From DASRIA01 sp963724065 (lineage in GTDB: Bacteria; Actinomycetota; Thermoleophilia; Solirubrobacterales; JBBDJG01), in assembly GCA_963724065.1 (NCBI GenBank), contig CAVRTB010000006.1:699534-763533 (forward strand): a stretch of 64,000 nt of DNA. The letters run 5' to 3'. The notes below the pieces were generated by a model. That model saw nothing but the letters and a program-made list of their open reading frames with translations, ran no database searches and had not been told where the DNA came from. Of the stretch, positions 34,265 to 42,742 are shown in pieces. Numbering within the stretch: position 1 is the stretch's first letter; every line of letters starts with the position of its first letter. The translations under genes and the position numbers were made by a program.

Positions 34265-36001
34265 CTAGCCCTTGAAGCGGTTCGTGATCGGCAGCCTGCG
34301 GTCACGGCCGAACGCGCGGGGCGTGATCTTGATCCCGGGCGGGGCCTGGCGGCGCTTGTACTCGGCGGCGTCGACCATCCGGATCACGCGCTCCACGACG
34401 TCCTCAGGCATTCCCCGGCGGACGATCTGGTCGCGGCCCTGGTCCTGCTCGACGTAGGCTTCGAGAATCGCGTCGAGCGTGTCGTAGGGCGGCAGGGAGT
34501 CGCTGTCACGCTGGCCCGGCTTGAGCTCGGCGGACGGCGGGCGCTCGATGATGCCGGGCGGGATCGGTGGGCCGCCCCCGCGGGCGTTGCGGTAATGGGC
34601 GAGCCGGTACACGAGGGTCTTCGGGACATCCTTGAGGACCCCGAAGCCTCCCGCCATGTCACCGTAGAGCGTCGCGTAGCCGACGGAGTACTCGCTCTTG
34701 TTCCCGGTCGTCAGCACGAGCCACCCGAACTTGTTGGAGAGCGCCATCAGGAGGTTGCCGCGGATGCGCGCCTGGATGTTCTCCTCTGCGACGCCGGGGT
34801 CGGTGCCGGCGAACTCCTGGGCAAGCGCGCGCTCGTAGGCCTGCATCAGCGGCTCGAGCGCGAACTCGTAGCGCTCGATCCCGAGGTTGTCGGCCATCGT
34901 GCGCGCGTCGTCCTGCGTTTCACGGGAGGAGTGGGGGGAGGGCATCACCGCGCAGCGCACCTGCCCCGCACCGAGCGCGTCGACGGCGATCACGGCCGTG
35001 AGCGCGGAGTCGATCCCGCCCGAGAGACCGAGCAGCACGCCCGCGAACGCGTTCTTGTCGACATAGTCGCGCAGCCCGAGGCACAGCGCCTCGTAGACCT
35101 CGGCGTCGACGTCGAGCGGCTTCGCCCGTGAGCCGCCGACCGCGGTCGCGTCGTGGCGCGGTCGCGCGGCGACCGAGCCGAGATCCGCGATCGCCGGGCG
35201 CCGGACCCTGGTCGCGGGCCGATGACGGGCGTCGCGCAGGCGCGCGGCCTCGACCGTGGACGGGTCGATGTCGCAGACGATCAGCTCCTCGGCAAACTGC
35301 TTCCCCCGCGCGATCAGCTCGCCGTCCTGATCGATCACGAGGCTGTACCCGTCGAACACGAGCTCGTCCTGGCCGCCGACGAGGTTGCAGTACACGACGT
35401 ATGCGAGCGAGTCACGCGCCCGCTGGGTCAGCATCCGCTCGCGCTCGGCGCCCTTCCCGCGGTGGTAGGGGGATGCGGAGATGTTCACGATCACCTCGGC
35501 GCCTGCGAGCGCCTCGTCGCTGGCGGGCGGGCCGGGCTCCCAGATGTCCTCGCAGATCGTGAGGCCGACGGTCGTGCCGTTGACGTGCACGAGCGCGGGC
35601 GCCTCACCGACCTGGAAGTAGCGGTGCTCGTCGAAGACCCCGTAGTTGGGCAGGAGCATCTTGCGGTAGATGCCGCGCACCTCACCGTCCGCGAGCACCG
35701 CGAGGGAGTTGAACACGTCCTCCGCGTGCTCGGCGAAGCCGACGAGCGCGACGGCGTCCCGTACCCCTCGCGCGATCTCGTCGAGGGCGCGCCGGCCGGC
35801 CGCGAGGAAGTGCGTCTTGAGAAGCAGGTCCTCGGCCGGATACCCGTTGATCGCGAGCTCGGGGAAGACCACGAGCTGCGCTCCCTCGTCGCTTGCGCGA
35901 TCGAGGTAGTCGCGGATCGCCCGCGCGTTGCCGTCGATGTCGCCGACGGTCGGGTTCATCTGCGCGAGCGCGACCCGGAGTGGCCTCTCGATATCCGTCA
36001 T
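34265..36001 (-). CDS. nadE: Glutamine-dependent NAD+ synthetase
   Basis: Last step of NAD synthesis: amidates NaAD with ammonia from glutamine. 578 residues from ATG 36001 (MTDIERPLRVALAQMNPTVG); an in-frame start at 36112 adds an unrelated leader. N-terminal nitrilase-type glutaminase with Glu in FPELAINGYPAEDLL, Lys in RKMLLPNYGVFDEHRYF and Cys in LTICEDIWEPG. C-terminal synthetase with P-loop LLGLSGGIDSALTAV and TGNKSEYSVGYATLYGDMAGG. It converges with the thioesterase gene, 17 bp apart. Confidence 0.96.
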   Translation of the reverse strand: MTDIERPLRVALAQMNPTVGDIDGNARAIRDYLDRASDEGAQLVVFPELAINGYPAEDLLLKTHFLAAGRRALDEIARGVRDAVALVGFAEHAEDVFNSLAVLADGEVRGIYRKMLLPNYGVFDEHRYFQVGEAPALVHVNGTTVGLTICEDIWEPGPPASDEALAGAEVIVNISASPYHRGKGAERERMLTQRARDSLAYVVYCNLVGGQDELVFDGYSLVIDQDGELIARGKQFAEELIVCDIDPSTVEAARLRDARHRPATRVRRPAIADLGSVAARPRHDATAVGGSRAKPLDVDAEVYEALCLGLRDYVDKNAFAGVLLGLSGGIDSALTAVIAVDALGAGQVRCAVMPSPHSSRETQDDARTMADNLGIERYEFALEPLMQAYERALAQEFAGTDPGVAEENIQARIRGNLLMALSNKFGWLVLTTGNKSEYSVGYATLYGDMAGGFGVLKDVPKTLVYRLAHYRNARGGGPPIPPGIIERPPSAELKPGQRDSDSLPPYDTLDAILEAYVEQDQGRDQIVRRGMPEDVVERVIRMVDAAEYKRRQAPPGIKITPRAFGRDRRLPITNRFKG

Positions 36002-36173
36002 GCAGCCGATTCTACGGATGGATGCGGCCCATTCATGGCGCTGACCCCTGACTCGAAGTGCGCGTTTATTGCTCCCGGCCTTGGGTACAAACTGGACCCG
36101 GAACCCAAGCATTCAAACTTGAAGCCAGCCCAGGGACCAGCAATGGACCCGGTTTCAAGGCTTGGGGCTAGCC

Positions 36174-36205
36174 GCACAGGCCCGGTCCGACGCCCGGGCC
36201 TGTGC
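36174..36205. other. Intergenic hairpin upstream of nadE
   Basis: Perfect 12-bp stem GCACAGGCCCGG (36174-36185) with CCGGGCCTGTGC (36194-36205), loop TCCGACGC. It lies in the 316-bp gene-free stretch 36002-36317, where I see no gene. With the larger hairpin at 36253-36310 it could end transcription before nadE. Confidence 0.45.
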
Positions 36206-36252
36206 GCTTCCGGGGGCCGTTCTCCCTTTCTCCACGTTGCGTTGGCGGTCCA

Positions 36253-36310
36253 CCGGGGGTACTCCCCGGAGGCCTGAAATTCGTTTTTAGCCTCCGGGGA
36301 GCACCCCCGG
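36253..36310. terminator. Long inverted repeat, probable terminator after the hydrolase gene
   Basis: Arms 36253-36273 and 36290-36310 are 21 bases each with a single mismatch (20 of 21 pair) around a 16-base AT-rich loop. Each arm is itself nearly palindromic (CCTCCGGGGAGCACCCCCGG). It sits just past the stop of the minus-strand hydrolase gene (36318), which fits transcription termination; no U-run follows. Confidence 0.5.
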
Positions 36311-36317
36311 AGGCCCG

Positions 36318-36929
36318 CTATGCGTCCAGGAGCTGCCCTAGCCAGGTCCGGACTTCGGTGGCCATTTTTGAAGGATTTGTCCTTAGGCTGTGGTCGCCTT
36401 CAACCGTTACGACCTTCCGTTGTGGCGAAGGTGGAGGCGTGCCGAAGCGGTCGTTTTGGCCCTGTATCACCAGGGTGGGGACTGTTACCGCGTCCAGCTC
36501 TGGGAGGCGGCTCGGCGTGGGGGTGCCGCCGCGGCGGGGAGGTGGCTGCATTGGAAAGGCAAGGCAGAGCACGGCGATGGCACCGGTCGCGGCCGCGGTG
36601 CGGCAGGCTACGCGGGCGCCGGAGGACCGGCCGCCGGCGAGCAGCGGCAGGCCGCGCAACTCGCCTGCGACGAGGTCGTGGGCGACGGCCGTCCAGGCGG
36701 CGTCGAGCTGGCGTGCCGGAGCGGGGGAGCGGCGGCCCGCGACACGGTAGGGCTGCTCTACGAGAGCGACGCTCACGCCCTCGGCGCGCGCCGCGCCGGT
36801 GACGGCCACCAGATCCGGCGCGCTCACGCCGCCACCGGCGCCGTGACCGAGCACCAACGCAGCCCGGGGCGACGCGGCGGGGTGGAGGTGGACGCGCGCC
36901 GGGCCGTGCGGCGTTTGCACCTCGGGCAC
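36318..36929 (-). CDS. Alpha/beta hydrolase of the TEX30/KANL3-like family
   Basis: 203 residues. Opening RAALVLGHGAGGG oxyanion region, nucleophile elbow GGRSSGAR with Ser, acid in VIQGQNDRFG and final His in VEGDHSL. The order and short length fit the small TEX30-type hydrolases, whose substrates are unknown. A very large hairpin follows the stop. It is the last of a minus-strand set after the STAS/RsbW-like pair. Confidence 0.8.
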   Translation of the reverse strand: MPEVQTPHGPARVHLHPAASPRAALVLGHGAGGGVSAPDLVAVTGAARAEGVSVALVEQPYRVAGRRSPAPARQLDAAWTAVAHDLVAGELRGLPLLAGGRSSGARVACRTAAATGAIAVLCLAFPMQPPPRRGGTPTPSRLPELDAVTVPTLVIQGQNDRFGTPPPSPQRKVVTVEGDHSLRTNPSKMATEVRTWLGQLLDA

Positions 36930-36946
36930 GGCTGCGCCGCGGGTGG

Positions 36947-37798
36947 TCAGCCCTTGCCGATGCGCAGCGTCAGGTACTCGCCACCGGCCGTGGCCACCGC
37001 GGAGTCGTCGCGCACGACGTTGACCTCGTCGACCAACCGCTCCAGCGAATGGCCGAGGCCGGGGACCTCCATCTGGCGCAGGAGGCCCGTGGCGCCGCCC
37101 TCGTCGAGTGGGCCGATGCGGAAGTCCAGGATGCCGTCGTCAGCCTCGATCTCGACGCCCACGTCGCTCCCGGAGATGTACTCGGACGCGTGCGCGGCGA
37201 TCGCATCGCTGACCAGCACGGCGTCGGCGAGGCGATCGAGCGGGAAGTCGGCGCGCGCCGCGAGGATCGCGGTCACGCGACTCGTGACCGGCGCGACGAG
37301 CGGGCCCGGCTGGATCAGCATCCCGGCCGCGCGCGTCCGCTCCGCGGGACGAGCGGCGCTCGGGACGCCGTAGCGCTCCTCGAGCGGGTCGTAGCCCTCG
37401 TAGCCGCCGGGGGCGAAGACCATCTCGACCTCGAGGCCGAGGTCCGGCCGGCCGCGGATGCTGAAGCTGCGCGACAGCGTTGCGATCAGGGGGAGGCCGA
37501 GGCCGAGGGTGCGCTCCTCCACGGCGATCGACCGGGGCTGGATGCCGCCGCCGAAGTCCCGCACCAATATGCGTGCGCTCGTGCCGTCGGAGTCGGCGTC
37601 GACCTCCAGGTAGCCGTCCTCGCCCTCCTCGTAGGCGTGCAGGACCACGTTGTTGCAGGCCTCCGTGACGGCTGTCTTGATGTCCCCGAGCAGGTCGGGG
37701 TCGAGGTCGAAAGCGTCGCCGAGGCCGGTCAGCGCCTGCCGCACGACCGCCACGTTCTCGGGGCGGGCGGGCAACCGCAGGCTGACCGCGGCGCTCAT
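36947..37798 (-). CDS. RsbW-like ATP-binding (GHKL) anti-sigma factor/serine kinase with C-terminal extension
   Basis: 283 residues. Residues 1-130 are an HATPase_c fold like RsbW/SpoIIAB: LPARPENVAVVRQAL, N-box IKTAVTEACNNVVLHAY, G1 box VRDFGGGI and a GLGLPLI lid region. Residues about 155-283 are an additional domain that looks like a second, degenerate copy (FPLDRLADAVLVSDAIAAHA...SLERLVDEVNVVRDD). Its start overlaps the STAS gene stop (GTGA-type coupling on the minus strand). Together they form a partner-switching module; the controlled sigma factor is not in the window. Confidence 0.82.
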   Translation of the reverse strand: MSAAVSLRLPARPENVAVVRQALTGLGDAFDLDPDLLGDIKTAVTEACNNVVLHAYEEGEDGYLEVDADSDGTSARILVRDFGGGIQPRSIAVEERTLGLGLPLIATLSRSFSIRGRPDLGLEVEMVFAPGGYEGYDPLEERYGVPSAARPAERTRAAGMLIQPGPLVAPVTSRVTAILAARADFPLDRLADAVLVSDAIAAHASEYISGSDVGVEIEADDGILDFRIGPLDEGGATGLLRQMEVPGLGHSLERLVDEVNVVRDDSAVATAGGEYLTLRIGKG

Positions 37799-38163
37799 CC
37801 GGACCCGTGTCCGGTGGTGGCGGCCTGCATCGCCGCGTCTCGCGCCGGGTGCACAGGCAGCACGGGAATCAGCCCCGTCACCTCGAGCACCCTGCGTACC
37901 GCGCCCGAGTCGTCCTGTCCGAGCGCGACCGCGAAGCCAACACCTTCCTCCTCGGCCCGCCTGCGCGCCTCGAGCAATACGCGCAGCACCGACGAGTCAA
38001 CGAACGTCGCGGGAGTCAGGTCGATCACGAAGGGAACTCGTTCGCCCAGCAAGGCGTCGACCTGCTCGGTAATGGACGGAGCGGTGTAGACGTCGTGCTC
38101 GCCCTGGATGGACAGCACCGCCACGCCGGAACTTCGGTCCACCTCGATTCGGTTCTCCTGCAC
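37795..38163 (-). CDS. STAS-domain anti-anti-sigma factor
   Basis: 122 residues from GTG 38163. SpoIIAA/RsbV-like STAS domain: VAVLSIQGEHDVYTAPSI, and the phosphorylatable Ser in PATFVDSSVLRVLLEARR. When unphosphorylated such proteins bind the RsbW-like kinase and free the sigma factor. Coupled to the ATP-binding gene directly downstream, which supports a real pair. Confidence 0.88.
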   Translation of the reverse strand: MQENRIEVDRSSGVAVLSIQGEHDVYTAPSITEQVDALLGERVPFVIDLTPATFVDSSVLRVLLEARRRAEEEGVGFAVALGQDDSGAVRRVLEVTGLIPVLPVHPARDAAMQAATTGHGSG

Positions 38164-38208
38164 GGCGGAAAGGATACTGAGAGAGCCTCCGAAAGCGCCC
38201 GCGGCCGC

Positions 38209-39525
38209 TCAGGCGACGCCGGGCTGGGCCACCTGCCGATCGTGCTCGATGCCGGCCTGCGGCGTGACGAGGATCGCGCCCTCGCCCGTCGGGTACGCCT
38301 CCTCGCCGTGTGAGACGACGTCGAGCCCGAGCGCCTCGTCGCGCTCCGAGACGCGCAGCGGCATGACGAGCCCCATGAGCTTCAGCAGGAGGAACGTGGC
38401 CACGAACGCATAGACGGGGGCCGCGAGTGCCGCCAGTGCCTGATCGGCGAGCTGGGCCGCGTTGCCGTAGACGAGGCCGTCCGAGACGCCGTTCCACGAT
38501 GCCTGCGCGAAGAAGCCGATGAAGAGGATGCCGGTGAGGCCCGCGATCCCGTGCGCCGCCAGCACATCGAGCGTCTCGTCCACCCGCGTCCGTGGTCGCC
38601 ACGCGATCACCGCGTATGCCGGCAGCGCGGCGACAGCGCCCAGCAGCATCGCGTAACCCGGGCTGACGAAGCCGCCCGCCGGGGTGATCGCGACGCAGCC
38701 GACGATGATCGCGGTCGCCGCTCCGATCGCCGTGACCCTCCTGCCGCGGATCAGGTCGAGCGCGAACCAGGCGAGCAGGGTGCATGCGGGCGTCAACAGC
38801 GTGTTGGTGAAGGCGAGCACGCCGGAGTTGCCGGTCGAAAAGCCGCTCCCGCCGTTGAAGCCGAACCAGCCGAACCACAGCAGGCCGGCCCCGACCAGCA
38901 CGTAGACCGCGTTGTGCGGCAGGAGCGCCTGGCGCCCGTAGTCCTTGCGCGCGCCGACCACCAGCGCCGCCGCGAGCGCCGAGAAGCCGGAGCCCATCTC
39001 GACCGGCACGCCACCGGCGAAGTCGAGCGTGCCGCCCTCGATCAGCCACCCGCCGCCGAACGCCCAGTGCGCGAGCACGGAATAGACCAGCACCGACCAG
39101 AGTGCGGCGAAGATCATGAACGCGCCGAACCGCATGCGCTCCACGACCGCGCCCGACACGAGCGCGGTCGTGATGACGCAGAAGGTCGCCTGGAACGCCC
39201 AGAAGAGGAGGTGCGGAATCGTCGTCCCGTCGCGCGGCTCGAACGTCACGTCCTTGAGCCCCACGTGGCCGAAGCCGCCGATCAGGTCACCGGTGCCGTC
39301 GAACGCGAGCGAGTAGCCCACGAGCGCCCACATCACGACCGCGATCGCGATCGCGGCGACGCACATCATGTACGTGTTGAGCGTGTTCTTGGCGCGCACG
39401 AGGCCCGCGTAGAAGAGCCCGAGCGCAGGCGTCATCAGCAGTACCAGAGCTGTCGCGACGAGCATCCAGGCCGTGTCGCCCGTGTCGACCTTGGCGACCT
39501 GTGCAAGCAGCAGGCCGTCCATCAT
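38209..39525 (-). CDS. amt: Ammonium transporter AmtB/Amt
   Basis: 438 residues, eleven membrane helices expected. Begins with DTAWMLVATALVLLMTPALG and LFYAGLVRAKNTLNTYMMC; contains DFAGGVPVEMGSGFSALAAA (family: DFAGG-V-H) and PAGGFVSPGYA, and a GIAGLTGILFIGFFA helix. Note Glu where many Amt proteins have His in the xVHxxSG segment. The ATG pair at 39525 overlaps the stop of the PII gene by four bases. The acidic C-terminal tail has a GEGAILVTPQAG stretch. Confidence 0.93.
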   Translation of the reverse strand: MMDGLLLAQVAKVDTGDTAWMLVATALVLLMTPALGLFYAGLVRAKNTLNTYMMCVAAIAIAVVMWALVGYSLAFDGTGDLIGGFGHVGLKDVTFEPRDGTTIPHLLFWAFQATFCVITTALVSGAVVERMRFGAFMIFAALWSVLVYSVLAHWAFGGGWLIEGGTLDFAGGVPVEMGSGFSALAAALVVGARKDYGRQALLPHNAVYVLVGAGLLWFGWFGFNGGSGFSTGNSGVLAFTNTLLTPACTLLAWFALDLIRGRRVTAIGAATAIIVGCVAITPAGGFVSPGYAMLLGAVAALPAYAVIAWRPRTRVDETLDVLAAHGIAGLTGILFIGFFAQASWNGVSDGLVYGNAAQLADQALAALAAPVYAFVATFLLLKLMGLVMPLRVSERDEALGLDVVSHGEEAYPTGEGAILVTPQAGIEHDRQVAQPGVA

Positions 39526-39875
39526 GCACCCACCGGGGTCACGGCGAGGTCGTCGGTCTCGCCGGTGCGGATGCGCACCACCCGCTCCAGCGGCACGACG
39601 AAGATCTTTCCGTCGCCGACATCCCCGGTGCGGCCCCCGTCAGAGAGGGCCTGGATCGCCGGCTCGACGAACGGATCCGAGACCGCGATCTCGAAGCGGA
39701 CCTTCTCGGAGAGCCCGACCTGCACGGTCGTGCCGCGGTATGTCTCGACCCTGTCCAGCTCGCCTCCGTGTCCCTGCACGCGGCTCATCGAGAACCCGCG
39801 GACGTCGGAGCGGTAGAGGGCTTCGAGCACGTCGTTCGCCTTCTCCGGGCGCACGATGCCGATCACGAGTTTCAC
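39522..39875 (-). CDS. glnK: PII nitrogen regulatory protein (GlnK-type) without the T-loop Tyr51
   Basis: 117 residues, first gene of glnK-amt. PII fold: MKLVIGIVRPEKANDVLEAL, T-loop HGGELDRVETYRGTTVQVGL and C-terminal DGKIFVVPLERVVRIRTGE. The spacing matches E. coli GlnB exactly from Tyr46 onward, but position 51, the uridylylation/adenylylation Tyr, is Val; Lys58 is kept. It should still bind ATP/ADP and 2-oxoglutarate and plug the Amt channel, but cannot be modified at Tyr51. An 18-bp palindrome lies about 100 bp upstream. Confidence 0.9.
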   Translation of the reverse strand: MKLVIGIVRPEKANDVLEALYRSDVRGFSMSRVQGHGGELDRVETYRGTTVQVGLSEKVRFEIAVSDPFVEPAIQALSDGGRTGDVGDGKIFVVPLERVVRIRTGETDDLAVTPVGA

Positions 39876-39972
39876 GAGGTCCCTTTCCGGTGGGGGTTGC
39901 GGCCAGGCGGGATCTTCGGCTCAGGCATGGGGCACCCGGTATGGACGGGCGTACAGGATTCACGGCATCGGG

Positions 39973-39990
39973 CTTGTCCACGTGGACAAG
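39973..39990. promoter_or_regulatory. Perfect 18-bp palindrome upstream of glnK-amt
   Basis: CTTGTCCACGTGGACAAG is fully self-complementary over 18 bases. It lies in the 157-bp gap between the wax-ester synthase stop and glnK, 98 bp before the glnK start. Dimeric regulators bind such sites; it does not match a consensus I can name. A role as nitrogen-control operator is inference from position. Confidence 0.45.
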
Positions 39991-40032
39991 AGGACCGCGG
40001 AAGGTGCGGCCGGCGCCGCGTTCCCGGAGGTA

Positions 40033-41562
40033 CTAGGAGGGGTCGGCCGTGGTGCCGCTGGCGCCGTTGGCGCGGCCTGCGACCGCCGTGCGACGCCGCG
40101 CGGGGCGGCGGCCGCGGCGCCTGCCGAGGCCGGCGGCCGCGCGCAGCTCTGCGATCGAGTCGCTGATGCCCTGTGCGACGACGTACAGGTCCGCCATCGC
40201 GTCGAAGTCGCCGAGCAGGCCGAAGTTGAGGCGGCCGTTGTAGCTCATGATCGCGATGCAGAGCGCCTGTCGCTGAGCGAGCGGCGCGAGCGGGAAGACG
40301 TCGGTGAGCTGGCGACCGAGCACGTACAGCGGGATCTGGGGCCCGGGGACGTTCGTGATCACGAGGTTGAAGAACCGCTGCCGGGACTGAAGGCGCCCGG
40401 CCTGGGCGAGCACGGTCTGCGGGGCGAAGCCGGACAGCTGCGTGAGCACCTCGGCCCCGACGGCCTGGCCGCTCTGCTTGAGGCCGCCGAGCGACTCGCT
40501 CACGATGCGGTGGCGCTCGAGCGGGTCGGGCTCGAAGATCGGCAGCGGCGCCATCATCGCGGCGACGCGGTTGCCGGTGTCGCCGTACTCCTCGTCGCGA
40601 CGCACGCTGACGGGCACCATCGCCTTGAGCGTGACCGCGTCGACCTGCTCGCCGCGTTGCTTGAGGAAGTCGCGCAGCGCGCCGGTCACGACCGTCACCA
40701 CCACGTCGTTGACGGTGCCTCCGATCGCGTTCTTGATCTCCTTGATCTCGGCGAGGTCGGTGCGCACCCAGTCGAAGCGCCGGTGGGGACCGATCGCGAC
40801 GTTGAGGGGGCTCGGGGGGGCGCCGAAGCCGGTCCGCGCGAGCGCGCCCACGGCCGCGAGGCTGTCGATGCTCTTGGAGACGAGTCGGCGCGGCGCGCGG
40901 AACGCGGCGCGCGCCGAGCGGACGATCTCGGCGGGCTGGATCGCGCGCTCGACAAGCGCGTCGCCGAGCAGTTCCATCGAAGTCGGCTCAGGCCGCGGGA
41001 CCCAGGTGGACCCGGTGCCCGGCGGGGTCTCGGGCTCAGCCGCCGTGTCGAACAGAACGGCCGTGATGTCGACGCCCGCGACGCCGTCGACGAGCGCGTG
41101 ATGGGTCTTCGACAGAAGCGCGAAGCGAGGCTGCTCGGGCGCGTCCGATCCGGCGTCCCCGTTGCCGGCCGAGCCGCCTGGCTTGGTCGCGCCGAGGCCT
41201 TCGACGAGCCAGATCTCCCAGAGCGGCTTCGTGCGGTCGAGTTGCTGGGCGAACACACGGCTCGCGAGGTTCTTGAGCTGCTCCTCGCTGCCGGGCGGCG
41301 GCAGGGCGGTGACGCGCACGTGGTAGCGGAGGTTGAAGTGAGGGTCGTCCACCCACACCGGGCGCCCCTGGCCGAGCGGCACGAACCTCAGCTTCTGGCG
41401 GAAGCGCGGCACGAGCGACAGCCGCTGCTCGATGTGGTTGACGAAGTCGTCGTAGGCGGGCGGATCGCCTTCGAAGATGCTGACCCCGGCGACGTGCATG
41501 TGCGACGAGCCGTCCTCGAGGTGGAGGAAGGAGGCGTCGAGGGCAGTCAGGCGGTCGGTCAT
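40033..41562 (-). CDS. Wax ester synthase/diacylglycerol acyltransferase (WS/DGAT)
   Basis: 509 residues from ATG 41562 (MTDRLTALDASFLHLED). Makes triacylglycerol or wax esters from acyl-CoA at the membrane. The catalytic HHxxxDG is present as KTHHALVDGVAGVD; the second conserved block is NLVITNVPGPQIPLYVLGR (PLW/ND-type region). The N-terminal MHVAGVSIFEGDPP is typical of the actinobacterial group. The C-terminal tail is Arg/Pro/Ala-rich. An in-frame start at 41601 adds 13 unlikely residues. Confidence 0.94.
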   Translation of the reverse strand: MTDRLTALDASFLHLEDGSSHMHVAGVSIFEGDPPAYDDFVNHIEQRLSLVPRFRQKLRFVPLGQGRPVWVDDPHFNLRYHVRVTALPPPGSEEQLKNLASRVFAQQLDRTKPLWEIWLVEGLGATKPGGSAGNGDAGSDAPEQPRFALLSKTHHALVDGVAGVDITAVLFDTAAEPETPPGTGSTWVPRPEPTSMELLGDALVERAIQPAEIVRSARAAFRAPRRLVSKSIDSLAAVGALARTGFGAPPSPLNVAIGPHRRFDWVRTDLAEIKEIKNAIGGTVNDVVVTVVTGALRDFLKQRGEQVDAVTLKAMVPVSVRRDEEYGDTGNRVAAMMAPLPIFEPDPLERHRIVSESLGGLKQSGQAVGAEVLTQLSGFAPQTVLAQAGRLQSRQRFFNLVITNVPGPQIPLYVLGRQLTDVFPLAPLAQRQALCIAIMSYNGRLNFGLLGDFDAMADLYVVAQGISDSIAELRAAAGLGRRRGRRPARRRTAVAGRANGASGTTADPS

Positions 41563-41637
41563 GACGCACTCAATCTTTACGCATCCTGCGCCGAAACCCA
41601 AATCGGCGTGGACGCCCGCAACGGCGGTGCGCGTTTT

Positions 41638-42738
41638 CTAGTGCGCGCGGGCCGGATGAGGGGTGGCCTGGGGCGAGGCGAGGCCCGTTCCCCGGCCGGC
41701 TTCCGAGCGCTCCAGGGAGGCTTTTGCCGCCCCGATCAGGCCGCTCGGATCATCGGCGGCGGCGGGGTAGTCGGCCCAGCCGACCGCGAGGTCGAAGTTG
41801 CCGGCGTCGTAACCCGCGCTGATCAACCGCCTGCTGACCATTTCGGCGACCGTGCCCGCGACCGCGGCGGCGCCGGCCGCGGCCGTCTCGGGGGCCATCA
41901 CCGCAAAGCGCAGGCCGCCGAGGTGTGCGGCGCTGTCCTCGGTCCGGATGCGTTCGAGCATCGTCTTCGCGATCGCGGTGACGAGCCGATTCTCGCGGGC
42001 GGGCTCGAGCTGTCCCCTGATTTCGCCGGTGACCTCGACCATGACGACGGCGAGCGGGCGGCCGTGGCGCGCCGCGCGCGAGTGCTCGGCCGCGACGGCG
42101 GCCTCGAGCTGGTCGGCGTCGAGGAGGCCCACTCCATAGCGCAACGCTCCGTTCATCCGCAGGCCGAGGCGCTCGTCGGCGAGCACCGCGCGCATCATCA
42201 GGACCAGGCCACAGAGGACGACGAGCGTGGCGAGCAGCATCGTGACCCGGATCACCTCGAGGCGCGTGCTGTCGGCGCGCCCGACGATCAGGAGCAGGGC
42301 GGTCAGCATGATCGCGATCATGCACAGCTGGGCGACGCTCGCGCGGAGGGGCATGAACGCCGCGGCGAGCGCGACCACGAAGGTGAACAGGATTGTGAGC
42401 TCGCTATGCGCGGCGCCGGAGGCCTGTGCCAGCGCGGCGATGTGCGCGCTCATCATCACGAGCAGCGCGCCGAACGCGAACCGTGGGAGACGCGACCAGG
42501 GCACGATGAAGCTGAGTCCGGCGAAGAAGCCCGCCGAGGCAGCCGCCCAGCGCATCTGGGAGACGTCGGATCCCGGGATCTCGAGCGGCCCGATCGTCGC
42601 GACCACGCCAATCAGCGCAATCGCCGCCCACACGGCGGCTGCCATGCGACCGGTCAGATGGGTGTCGACGCTCCGCCCGATAGAGGCTCTAATCGGCACG
42701 ACACCACGGATTCGATAGAGCGAGTAGACGCTTTGCAA
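41638..42738 (-). CDS. Membrane protein with degenerate GGDEF domain
   Basis: 366 residues; start uncertain (ATG 42738, or a later GTG/ATG nearer the first helix). About six transmembrane helices lie in residues 30-190, followed by a domain of about 160 residues laid out like a diguanylate cyclase: LDADQLEAAVAAEHSRAARH, a VVMVEVTG strand, then a beta hairpin LGGLRFAVMAP where active enzymes have GGDEF. With GGLRF it lacks the catalytic acidic residues and probably does not make c-di-GMP. It could be a receptor or a scaffold. The identity rests on the overall layout, so it is moderate. Confidence 0.65.
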   Translation of the reverse strand: MQSVYSLYRIRGVVPIRASIGRSVDTHLTGRMAAAVWAAIALIGVVATIGPLEIPGSDVSQMRWAAASAGFFAGLSFIVPWSRLPRFAFGALLVMMSAHIAALAQASGAAHSELTILFTFVVALAAAFMPLRASVAQLCMIAIMLTALLLIVGRADSTRLEVIRVTMLLATLVVLCGLVLMMRAVLADERLGLRMNGALRYGVGLLDADQLEAAVAAEHSRAARHGRPLAVVMVEVTGEIRGQLEPARENRLVTAIAKTMLERIRTEDSAAHLGGLRFAVMAPETAAAGAAAVAGTVAEMVSRRLISAGYDAGNFDLAVGWADYPAAADDPSGLIGAAKASLERSEAGRGTGLASPQATPHPARAH

Positions 42739-42742
42739 GCGC

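Noticed and set aside
36002..36317. tRNA or small RNA gene in the gap before nadE
   Set aside because: Strong hairpins are present but no cloverleaf with the T-loop consensus could be built.
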